A stretch of 64,000 bases of DNA from Arcicella rosea (lineage in GTDB: Bacteria; Bacteroidota; Bacteroidia; Cytophagales; Spirosomataceae). The first letter of the stretch is position 1. The number at the start of each line of letters is the position of its first letter. Both the position numbers and the translations under genes were made by a program. Positions 1-8,600 of the stretch are shown one piece after another. The notes beneath the pieces are model-generated. The model did no database searches. It worked only from the letters and a program-made list of their open reading frames with translations, and had not been told where the DNA came from. Where the stretch lies: the NCBI RefSeq assembly GCF_040543805.1, contig NZ_JBEUMS010000003.1, forward strand, positions 1 to 64,000. The letters are read 5' to 3'.

Positions 1-127
1 AAAGCTAAACTTTTGCATCGAGTTATTTCGGTCGTCCAAAGAAAAGAAAAATATGAAAATTCCGATAAATTTCCCTTGTTTTTGTCATAGAAATCGAAGG
101 CGGAAATTACTATTTACCAATCACTAC

Positions 128-691
128 TTAAATCGCATCAATGGCTTTTCTTTTATGATTTTGCAATTCTTTAAAGCGACTGGGTGTTAGTCCCGTTACT
201 TTTTTGAACTGATTCGATAAATGTTGAACACTGCTGTAATGCAATTGGTCGGCGATTTGGCTTAATGTCAATTCATCGTAAATTAACAATTCTTTTACTT
301 TTTCTATCTTCTGGAAAATCAAATATTGTTCTATCGTCTTTCCTTCTACCTCCGAAAACAAGGTACTTAAATATTTATAATCTCTGCCAACACGTTCTGA
401 AATCAGAAAAGAAGGCGTAATTTTATCGACATCCGCATCTGATTGATGCACCATTTCAATCACTACATTCTTTATCTTCTCAACAATTTTTTTACGTTTA
501 TCATCCAACAATTCAAAGCCAATATTTTCTAATTGTTTTGCTAAAGTACTTTGAATATTTTCGTCTAAATCCAGTTTAATTGTTACTTCACCCAGTTCCA
601 TTTGTTGTACTTCTATATTTAACTGAGTAAGTATTTGGCTAACCGCCATTTTACAGCGGTCACAAACCATATTTTTGATGTATAATTTCAT
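128..691 (-). CDS. HMA-AraC fusion: metal-binding domain plus AraC-type DNA-binding domain
   Basis: The 187-residue protein has two parts. Residues 1-65 look like a heavy-metal-associated (HMA) fold with the metal-binding pair C10/C13 in MVCDRC. Residues 95-175 form the double helix-turn-helix of AraC regulators, with the second HTH around LTLSQIADQLHYSS and the family ending LTPSRFKEL. A copper-type metal bound by the HMA part could control DNA binding; that is inference from the domains. It is the last gene of a minus-strand operon and starts 6 bases after the TonB-receptor stop codon, so it probably controls its own operon or a metal-efflux regulon. HMA-AraC proteins of this size are known in Bacteroidota, but their ligand is not shown by sequence. 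The domain call is secure; copper is a guess. Confidence 0.85.
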   Translation of the reverse strand: MKLYIKNMVCDRCKMAVSQILTQLNIEVQQMELGEVTIKLDLDENIQSTLAKQLENIGFELLDDKRKKIVEKIKNVVIEMVHQSDADVDKITPSFLISERVGRDYKYLSTLFSEVEGKTIEQYLIFQKIEKVKELLIYDELTLSQIADQLHYSSVQHLSNQFKKVTGLTPSRFKELQNHKRKAIDAI

Positions 692-697
692 GACAGC

Positions 698-2956
698 CTA
701 TTTAATTTTATAACGCATCCCCACATAAACCATTCGCCCAATCACTGGTCCCCAAACCATTGAGGCATCAAAATTTCTACCGAAAGGGTCATTCGCCGCA
801 ATAATCGGATTACTTTGTGTAAAGTTATTTAAGTTTTCTCCACCCACATACATTTCCCATTTCAAGAAAGCCTTCGTAACCTGTGCATTAATATTTGAAA
901 AAGCAGGAGCGAAAACCTCTGGAGAAGTAGCAGAATGTACGTGTCCTTCTGTACTATTAGGAATACGACGCTTGCCATTCCATTGCCAAGTGAAATCAAA
1001 TTTCCATTTATTGTAAGGCAAAGCATAAGCAATGTTGAATAATACTCTTTCACGGTTGACAAACTGTTTCGGCAACAAAGTAAGCTCACCCGTTGGGGTT
1101 AAAACATCATTTTGAACATCAAATAAACGATATGCCAATTTGGTTTCGATGCGTTTGCTTGGGGCATAATTTACTTCTGCCTGAAAACTATTCGAGAACG
1201 AGCGACCTTTTAAATTATAGAAACGGACTAAATCAGCATTTTCCATATCTACGATTAATTGGTTTTGGAAGTTGGTTCTATACACATCTAAAATGATAGT
1301 TCCTTTTTTGCCAAAGAGATAAAAATCGTTACTTAAACTCGCTCCGAAATTCCAAGATTCTTCTGGACGAATAACTTCTGGCACAGACAGTTGTCTGGAA
1401 TTGACTAACATTCCGAAGTTTTCGGCAATGGCATTGGGCATTCTCCAACCTTTTCCTGCACTTAAACGAAGATGTGTTTCAGAGGTAATATCATACTTCA
1501 AATGCGCACGAGGCGTGAATCTTGTTCCGTAAAGGTTATGAAAATCTACTCTTCCACCCAAAACAAGCGTTAATTTATCAGGAATGGTTTCAGTATATTC
1601 TACAAAAGCACCTGGGACAGATTCGGTTCTTTTGAAAGTAGAATCAAGATACTTTTCGTTATAATCGTCTAACAAATAACTTAAACCAGCTTTGTATTGA
1701 TGATTGGTATTTCCAAGAATGTTTTGATAGATTAAGTTAGCATACAAACCTTTCTGAGTACCCGAGTAGTTTTTAAAACCAAAATAAGAAACATTATCAT
1801 GATAAACACCATTGACGATAAAACCTAAACCTTGATAAGGCTTTGTTTGATAGAGTTTGGCAGTTTTGCTAAAGAATTCATAGCGTTTGGTAGTACTTCC
1901 GAAACCATAAGCTTTGGCAGTATTGCGGTCGGTATCGGGATTAAAATTTACTTGTCCGCCCAGACGGTCTTCATAAAGTGCTTTAATTCCAAAAGAAGCC
2001 ATCATTTTATCACTTTGATACTTCCAACGATTGATGGCGTTGTATTGAGTGTAAAGTGGTAAATCTAAAAAACCATCTTTGTTTTGGTCTAACTTAGTTT
2101 TTAAAGTACTAGCGTGCGTAAGCAAACCAACAGACCATTTTTCATTGATTTTATTGGCTAAATTCAAATTGATTTCTCCCCTACCCTGACTGTTCATGTA
2201 AGTATTCAAATACAATTTTTCGGCTACATCGGGTTTAGCTAATTCCACATTCAAAGCCCCCGTCATAGACTCATAGCCACTTACTACCGAACCAGCACCT
2301 TTGCCCACATCAATCGAAGAAATCCAAGTCCCGGGAATATAATTCAAACCAAAAGTGCTGTTTAATCCACGAATGGCAGGAATATTTTCAACATTGGTTT
2401 GGATATAATTGCCAGATAAACCTAATAATTGGATTTGTTTTGCTCCCGTTACGGCATCTGAATAACTCACAGAAACAGAAGCATTGGTTTCAAAACTTTC
2501 GGATAAATTACAGCAAGCCGCTTTGGCAAGAGCCTTTGAAGTAATGATTTCGGTATGAATAGGATTCATTCTATCCATTGAAGTAGCTTCGGCTTTTACA
2601 ACAACTTCCGATAAAGCCGCATTTTCTGGATTGAGATAAATCTCTAAAAATTCTAAGGAATGAACCATCAACGTATCAGTTCTATATCCTACTGAGCTAA
2701 CGATTAATTGATGGTTTTGGGGAGCTTTTGATAAGGAGAATTCTCCTTTTTCGTCGGAAGATGTTCCTCTTTGTGCATTCTGCCAACGGAGTGTGGCACC
2801 GATAATGGCTTCTTTTTTTCCGTCAGATTTTTTTTCTAAAACGATTCCACGAACAATTTCTCCACTTTGAGAAAAAGCCTGAAAGCTAAACACTATATTA
2901 CTGATTATAAGGATAATAAATCCAGAGAGTCTTTTTAAAACAACAGTAGAATCCAT
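698..2956 (-). CDS. TonB-dependent outer-membrane receptor, probably metal-related
   Basis: This is an outer-membrane beta-barrel receptor that imports a ligand using TonB energy. After a signal peptide (hydrophobic stretch ending near FQAFSQS) come a carboxypeptidase-regulatory-like Ig domain, a plug domain and a C-terminal barrel ending YVGMRYKIK with the last residues hydrophobic/charged. The reading frame is open up to 3007, but I choose the internal ATG at 2956 (MDSTVVLKRL) because it places the signal peptide at the N-terminus. An unusual Cys pair (AACCNLSES) sits at the start of the plug. It lies between a Cys-rich secreted protein and an HMA-AraC regulator, which suggests uptake of a metal or metal complex. 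There is no SusD partner. The receptor call is firm; the ligand is inferred from neighbours. Confidence 0.88.
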   Translation of the reverse strand: MDSTVVLKRLSGFIILIISNIVFSFQAFSQSGEIVRGIVLEKKSDGKKEAIIGATLRWQNAQRGTSSDEKGEFSLSKAPQNHQLIVSSVGYRTDTLMVHSLEFLEIYLNPENAALSEVVVKAEATSMDRMNPIHTEIITSKALAKAACCNLSESFETNASVSVSYSDAVTGAKQIQLLGLSGNYIQTNVENIPAIRGLNSTFGLNYIPGTWISSIDVGKGAGSVVSGYESMTGALNVELAKPDVAEKLYLNTYMNSQGRGEINLNLANKINEKWSVGLLTHASTLKTKLDQNKDGFLDLPLYTQYNAINRWKYQSDKMMASFGIKALYEDRLGGQVNFNPDTDRNTAKAYGFGSTTKRYEFFSKTAKLYQTKPYQGLGFIVNGVYHDNVSYFGFKNYSGTQKGLYANLIYQNILGNTNHQYKAGLSYLLDDYNEKYLDSTFKRTESVPGAFVEYTETIPDKLTLVLGGRVDFHNLYGTRFTPRAHLKYDITSETHLRLSAGKGWRMPNAIAENFGMLVNSRQLSVPEVIRPEESWNFGASLSNDFYLFGKKGTIILDVYRTNFQNQLIVDMENADLVRFYNLKGRSFSNSFQAEVNYAPSKRIETKLAYRLFDVQNDVLTPTGELTLLPKQFVNRERVLFNIAYALPYNKWKFDFTWQWNGKRRIPNSTEGHVHSATSPEVFAPAFSNINAQVTKAFLKWEMYVGGENLNNFTQSNPIIAANDPFGRNFDASMVWGPVIGRMVYVGMRYKIK

Positions 2957-3060
2957 GATTTTTGATGTTAAAATTTTTAAACGAAGAGGCTTTTGCTTAT
3001 TTATCAATAATAAGATAACGCAATTACCTGAAAGATAACGTTTGAGATTCTAACAAAAAA

Positions 3061-3492
3061 TCAGATTAAGAAAGACTGGATGAAAATAAGGCGTTCTCGC
3101 CCAAACAAAGGCGGAGCAGTATTGTAGTAATGAGGGATTTTAAAAGAAACCGACTGTGCAACCCAAGCAAATGTAGGTAAAACAGGTGTTTCTACCAACC
3201 AATCGAAAGCAGGAAAATGAAAATCTGCATTTACTCCTTGCGAAGCATTAGGAGTAATTTTATAATGCGTAACTGCATCAGAACAACACTTGGCTCTTTT
3301 GATAGTAGTCTTAGATGAACCATTAGTCATCTTAGCTTTACTGGCGCAACAAGAACGTTTGGGTTGCGTATAAGTAACTTTACTTTTACCACTAATTTTA
3401 CAAAGATGCTCATACATAGCAAATCCAACGCTTGCGAAAAGCACTTGGAAGGCCATCAAAAGGCAAAATATGCGTATGAGTATTTTTTTCAT
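3061..3492 (-). CDS. Small secreted Cys-rich protein (HYC_CC_PP-like)
   Basis: A 143-residue protein with an N-terminal hydrophobic signal segment (residues 4-26), an EHLC motif near residue 31, and two adjacent-cysteine pairs (CC at 48-49 and 69-70). This arrangement resembles the HYC_CC_PP family of small periplasmic or surface proteins found next to TonB receptors in Bacteroidota; that assignment is from memory of the motif and not from a search. The cysteine pairs could bind a soft metal such as copper. It is the first gene of the three-gene minus-strand operon, about 100 bp before the receptor start. Nothing catalytic is visible. Confidence 0.65.
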   Translation of the reverse strand: MKKILIRIFCLLMAFQVLFASVGFAMYEHLCKISGKSKVTYTQPKRSCCASKAKMTNGSSKTTIKRAKCCSDAVTHYKITPNASQGVNADFHFPAFDWLVETPVLPTFAWVAQSVSFKIPHYYNTAPPLFGRERLIFIQSFLI

Positions 3493-3841
3493 TTTTAGCT
3501 TTGAGCTATGAGCTTTGAGAAGTAAGCTTTATTGTAAAATAGTAATTGGTAGCTGACAGCTTAAATCTCAAAACTAAAACTCATTGCTTTGAGATTTATT
3601 ATAAAATCGTAATTGGTAGCTGACAGCTCAAAGCTCATGGCTCAAAGCTGATAGCTGTCACAAAGATACACATTTACAACATTACAAGTATTTATATTTG
3701 TTTCTGATAATGTTGCATAATTTTCTGATTTAAGAAGTATAAATATTTTCATCCTTCAAAACGAAGTATCCAACCATAAAAAAGACAATTGGTGTATAAT
3801 TATAGCCAATATTCAGAAAATCAATCCACCTTTGATTCACA
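3493..3841. repeat. Intergenic spacer with a 33-bp direct repeat and AGCT-rich words
   Basis: No gene is visible in this 349-bp spacer. It contains two copies of a 33-bp repeat (3529-3561 and 3597-3629, two mismatches, 68 bp apart), each ending in AGCTGACAGCT. Variants of AGCTTTGAG/AGCTATGAG fill the first half. The promoter for the minus-strand metal operon and for the plus-strand DUF2752 gene must also lie here. AGCTGACAGCT recurs at 13542-13552 just after the Gfo/Idh gene, so this is a dispersed spacer word and not unique to this site. Confidence 0.7.
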
Positions 3842-4132
3842 ATGAAACGAAAACTCAATATCGAACTGATTTTCTGGCTAGGTGCTTTAATCTGGCTATT
3901 TTTTGATAATCCACTGGAAAATCATTTTACGCTTTGTCCGATAAAGAATTTAGGGTTTTCATTTTGTCCGGGTTGCGGAATTGGGCATTCGATTTCGTTT
4001 TTATTACACGGAAATTTAGAGCAATCATTTGAAAGCCATCCACTTGGAATTTTCGCTTTGATTGTCATTATTCACAGAATTATTACTTTAATAAAAACAT
4101 ACTTACCAACATTTAAACATACAAAACTATGA
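3842..4132 (+). CDS. DUF2752 small membrane protein
   Basis: A 96-residue protein with two predicted membrane segments (about residues 9-22 and 67-82) flanking the DUF2752 signature, with cysteines 32, 42 and 45 in the pattern CPI...FCPGCGIGHS. DUF2752 proteins are widespread small inner-membrane proteins of unknown function. Its stop codon overlaps the start of the next gene (ATGA), so the two are translationally coupled. Pairing of DUF2752 with a TM2 protein is, as I recall, common in Bacteroidota. No function is proposed. Confidence 0.85.
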   Translation: MKRKLNIELIFWLGALIWLFFDNPLENHFTLCPIKNLGFSFCPGCGIGHSISFLLHGNLEQSFESHPLGIFALIVIIHRIITLIKTYLPTFKHTKL

Positions 4133-4488
4133 ATCCGAACCTAATGATGATGCTTTCTAACCTTGAAGCTGAGGAAGCCATGTTTATCCAAAATTTAATC
4201 AAAGATTATTCAGAAGACCAACAAAAAACCTTCGTGATGATGTATCAAAACAAACGCCGTGACAGCACACTTATTTTAGTAACAACAGTGGTTGGTTTCT
4301 TTGGTTTTGCTGGTATTCAAAGATTCTTGACAGACCAAATCGGAATGGGAATACTTTATTTCTTTACGGGCGGTTTATGCTTTATCGGTACAATTGTCGA
4401 TTTAGTAAATTATAAAAGCTTGGCTTTTGAATACAATCAAAAAGCCGCTTACGAAACTTTACATTTAATGAAAACTTGGAATCAATAA
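4129..4488 (+). CDS. TM2-domain membrane protein
   Basis: A 119-residue protein with a polar N-terminal half and a C-terminal TM2 domain: two membrane helices (about 48-66 and 71-90) joined by a short turn, with the family pattern G(F)..G.QRF.....GMG.LYFFTGG. It overlaps the upstream DUF2752 gene by four bases and is followed by a strong terminator, so the two form a closed two-gene operon. TM2 domains have no agreed biochemical role in bacteria. Confidence 0.85.
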   Translation: MNPNLMMMLSNLEAEEAMFIQNLIKDYSEDQQKTFVMMYQNKRRDSTLILVTTVVGFFGFAGIQRFLTDQIGMGILYFFTGGLCFIGTIVDLVNYKSLAFEYNQKAAYETLHLMKTWNQ

Positions 4489-4507
4489 TTTGTGGTACAA
4501 TTTCCAT

Positions 4508-4561
4508 AAAAGGCTTTCTATCAGGTATTAAAAACATTAATATCTTGTTAGAAAGCCTTTT
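4508..4561 (+). terminator. Rho-independent terminator after the TM2 gene
   Basis: Inverted repeat AAAAGGCTTTCTA (4508-4520) and TAGAAAGCCTTTT (4549-4561) with a 28-nt loop, followed by a run of T. It starts 20 bp after the TM2 stop codon. The flanking A and T tracts could let it act in both directions, but only the plus strand has an upstream gene. Confidence 0.85.
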
Positions 4562-4695
4562 TTTATTATCCTTTTCGTAAATCAACAGAGGTTATCAGGA
4601 TTGTTTTTTCAAAAAAATATCCTAAATTTCATAGAATTTGAGTATTAATTCTTTCAGCTATACTCTTTAGGTTCAAATCAGGAATAATATAAACT

Positions 4696-5598
4696 ATGGA
4701 AAAAACTTTTTCACGCCGAGCGGCTCTACAGGGAGTCGGTGCGGTAACTGCAACCATGCTTACTTCTTCGCTCAGCAATCGCATTGAAGCGGCAGACACA
4801 CAGATAGGTGCCGCATTAAAAGGTCGAGTAAATCACTCTGCCTGCCGTTGGTGTTATTCATCTATTCCTTTTGAAGATTTATGTAAATCTGCGAAAGAAA
4901 TCGGAATGCAAAGTCTTGAATTGACTGGACCTTCGGAATGGGAAATCTTAAAAAAATATGATTTGACATCTGCTATGGGTTGGCCAGAGGCTAACAACTG
5001 GGGAAATGGCATGGGTTTAACAAGCTGTTTCAACAATGTTAAAAATCATGATGCTTTAGTGGCTTTGTATGAAGATTTAATTCCGAAAGCGGCTAAAGCT
5101 GGTATTAAAAACCTAATTACTTTTTCTGGAAACAGAAATGGTTTAAGTGATGAAGATGGATTGATTAATTGTAAAAAAGGTTTGCAAAGAATCATGAAAA
5201 CAGCCGAAAAACATGATGTAACTATCACGATGGAGCTGTTGAACTCTAAAGTAAATCACAAAGATTATCAATGTGACCATACTGATTGGGGCGCTGCTTT
5301 ATGCGAAATGGTTGGTTCTGATAAATTCAAATTGCTTTATGATATTTATCACATGCAAATCATGGAAGGGGACGTAATTGCAACGATTAAAAAATATCAT
5401 CAATACATTTCTCATTACCACACTGGTGGCGTTCCGGGAAGAAATGAAATTGACGATAGCCAAGAATTATATTACCCAGCTATCATGAAAGCGATTGTTG
5501 ATACTGGTTATAAAGGTTTCGTTGGACAAGAGTTTATTCCAGCAAAAGCTGATAAAATTGCTTCATTAAAACAAGGTGTTTTAATTTGCGATATATAA
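4696..5598 (+). CDS. Tat-exported TIM-barrel sugar isomerase (hydroxypyruvate-isomerase-like)
   Basis: A 300-residue sugar-phosphate isomerase/epimerase family protein. The N-terminus carries a twin-arginine signal (SRRAALQG, residues 6-13) with a hydrophobic run to about residue 25, so it is probably exported folded to the periplasm. The barrel follows, with likely metal ligands E180 (TITMELLN), D216 and H219 (LLYDIYHMQ) and E279 (VGQEF), plus H242 in SHYHTGG. This pattern matches the xylose-isomerase-like superfamily and resembles Hyi-type proteins, though the exported Bacteroidota members have no proven substrate. It stands alone between two terminators. Confidence 0.82.
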   Translation: MEKTFSRRAALQGVGAVTATMLTSSLSNRIEAADTQIGAALKGRVNHSACRWCYSSIPFEDLCKSAKEIGMQSLELTGPSEWEILKKYDLTSAMGWPEANNWGNGMGLTSCFNNVKNHDALVALYEDLIPKAAKAGIKNLITFSGNRNGLSDEDGLINCKKGLQRIMKTAEKHDVTITMELLNSKVNHKDYQCDHTDWGAALCEMVGSDKFKLLYDIYHMQIMEGDVIATIKKYHQYISHYHTGGVPGRNEIDDSQELYYPAIMKAIVDTGYKGFVGQEFIPAKADKIASLKQGVLICDI

Positions 5599-5601
5599 AA
5601 T

Positions 5602-5643
5602 AAAAAGCCTTTTAATTCTTGATTTGAATTAAAAGGCTTTTTT
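5602..5643. terminator. Bidirectional terminator between convergent genes
   Basis: A 17-bp perfect inverted repeat (5602-5618 and 5626-5642; core AAGCCTTTTAATTC) with a 7-nt loop, an A-tract on the left and a T-tract on the right. It lies between the convergent isomerase gene (ends 5598) and the large surface-protein gene (ends 5661) and probably serves both. Confidence 0.9.
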
Positions 5644-5660
5644 ATTTCGAGTTGCTATAC

Positions 5661-8600
5661 TTAGTTCATCACTAATACTTTCTTCACTTTTTCAAAACTA
5701 TCTGTTTTTAGTTTAATGTAATAAACATTTCCGATTGAACCCGTCAGCTTTATCGTTTTGGGCGTATCGAATTTCCCAATTTTAAATTCTTCAATGATTT
5801 TTCCTTCCATAGTATATACTATTAATTCGGCACCTACTAAGTCTTCCACCACTTGAATCGTAATATCGCCAGAAGCACTTGGATTAGGATAAACATTTAC
5901 TCCTTCAAAACTTAAATCTTGCGTATATTTATACACATTTGATGGTTTCGAATAGCACATCAATTTTCCACCCGGTAAGGCTACTTGATTATACACGACA
6001 CTTGCCTGTACTTGATAATCACCATCTTTCTTTACTTTAATAGTTTTTGTGATAAAGCTCTTTTGGACTTCGTTATTGTACTTCCAAATATAGCCTTCTT
6101 CATCACCAGAGCTTTGTGCTTCTAAATAGAAAGCTCCAGCTTGTGAAATAACTGGCATCGTTGGAAGTGCACGTACATCAACCGTGATGCTATTAGAAGG
6201 AGCTGAAAAACATGAATTCTTATCCTCTACTCTAGCAAAATAATTCCCTGATTTATTGATAGCAATCGTATTATTTGACCCCGTCCCAAGAGAATCGTTA
6301 GTACTTTTAAACCAATAAGCTTTATTCGAATTTACCGTAGATAAAGTAACACTTTCGCCATCGCAAAATACAGTACTTGAAACATTAGCAATCTGCGGAG
6401 CGACTGGCAATGGATAAATATTTAAAATAATTGGTTGAGATGGTTTAGAAAGACATGCAAAAGCACTTACCGCCTGAACCGTTACATTTCCAGCCGTATT
6501 TACCGTAATTGTACTGCTAGTACTTGATGAAATACTCCATTTATAACTATTCGCTTGCACACCGATGGCTGTTAAAACAACATTTTTATCCGCACAAAAA
6601 GGGTTTGAACCTTTGATAGTAATAGACGGTGCTGAAGGTAATGGATTAACTGTTGTTTTTATCGTATCAGAGCTTGCGACAGATTTACAACCATTTGTAT
6701 CAATCACTGTTACTCCGATTGAATTTGCTTTTTTCCAAATAAAAGTTCTTCCGTTGATATTACTTTGTAATTGTCCATCAACTGTCCATTGATAGATATT
6801 TTTGCTACCATTTGTGGTTGTACTTGGTAAACTTGCTTGCAATAAAGTACTGTCGCCATCACAGAAAATCTTAGGGCGAACAATTGTTAAAGTAGGTTTA
6901 TTCGGCAATGGATTTACTGTTACTTTCAATACTTTTGAATAGGCTGAAAAACAGCCAAAAGTATCTCTTACTTTGACAGAATATCTTCCAGAAGTATCAG
7001 TTGTGATAGCTGAAGTCGTGGCGATTTCTTTCTGATTATCTTCATTTCTCCAACTATATCGGTCAACATTTCCGTTGGCAATCAACGCTCTTAAAGTAAC
7101 ATTTCCCCCTTTGCAAAAAGTAGCAATTGGCGATGCCAAAATACTAGCTGGTTGAGGTGCCTCACGTACATTTATTTTAACACTTTTCGATATTTTAGAA
7201 ACACACTTTTTAACACTAATAGCCTGAACAGCATACTCTCCCGGCTCTGCAATAACAACAGATTGTGTTTTATTGAACACTGTACTATTAAGAGTATTCG
7301 TCCAAATATATTCACTTCCAATTACCGAAGACGACAAAGTAACGGTAGAATCTGGACAGAAAATTAATGGCCCATTCGCTAAAACAGTTGGAGTATTCGG
7401 TAAAGGATTTACCACCACAGTTACTGGATTTGAAGCATCTTTTGACTTACAACCTTTATCAGAAACAGCTACTACAGAAACGATAGAGGAAACTTTTACA
7501 TCAATTTGAGCACTTGTTTGTCCATTACTCCAAATATAGCCTGATGAAACCGATGACTTCAACGTAGTGAAATCTTCATCACAAAATTCAAGTGGGCGAC
7601 TAGCAGTAATCGTTGGCTTCGCAGGCAAAGGATTTACCGTCAACACAGTTATTAATGATGCCGCAGAAGTACAAGTATTTCCATCAGTATAAGTTAAACT
7701 ATAGTTTCCAGCAGTATTTACCGTGATACTTTTTGTTTTCTTTCCATTATTCCATGAATATATCCCATTCCCTTTATTGTTTGCATTCAATACTGTACTG
7801 TCAAGATTACAAATACTAACTGCCGTTCCTTCTAATATAACTGGTGGGCTTGGATTTGCATTTACTGTAACAATCTGAGGTTCAGACGAAACCGAAAAAC
7901 AACTATAGATATTTTTTGCTTTGACTGTATAAGTATCGCTTGCCGTTACTGTAATGCCATTTACCCCAGAAGTTTGTATGTCTGTTCCATTTATTCTACT
8001 CCAAACATTGCCATTACTAGTATAAGAAGAAGTTAAAACAACACTTCCACCTTCACAAAAAGTAGTCACGCCTCCAGCAGTGATAGTAGGTTTTGCAGGA
8101 TTAACTGAAAGTACTAAAGCTTGTACTGCTGAAGTATCAGATACACAGCCAACTACGTTTTTTAACGTAACTGTAAAATTAAAAGTACCGTCTGTACTCA
8201 CATCGGTTCTTGCAACAGTTAAGGTATTGACTTTTGATGAAAGAATGGTTGCTCCACGTTTCCAAATATATGAACTTCCACCACTGGTAGCCGTTAAGGT
8301 TTTAGTTTCTGAACCACAAATCAAGGTTGAACTTGGAGTAGTAATGACTGGTGTAGCTGGTTTTGGGGAAACTTTTAAACTGGCAGCTACCGAAGTATCT
8401 GAGAAACAACCAACTGAGTTCTGTAATATTACTCTGTACAAATAAGTACCTGCTTTTAACACATCATTACCCGTAACGATTAAAGCATTTATTTTTGAAG
8501 ACAAAGTAGTAGTATCTCGTTTCCAAATATATGAAGTACCACCCGTTGTTGCTGTAAGTGTTTTAGTACTTATTCCACAAATCGCATTGGTATCAACTGG

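Noticed and set aside
8080..8445. 121-residue frame antisense to the giant surface protein
   Set aside because: It reads the complement of the Ig repeats, and its own repeats only reflect the coding strand.
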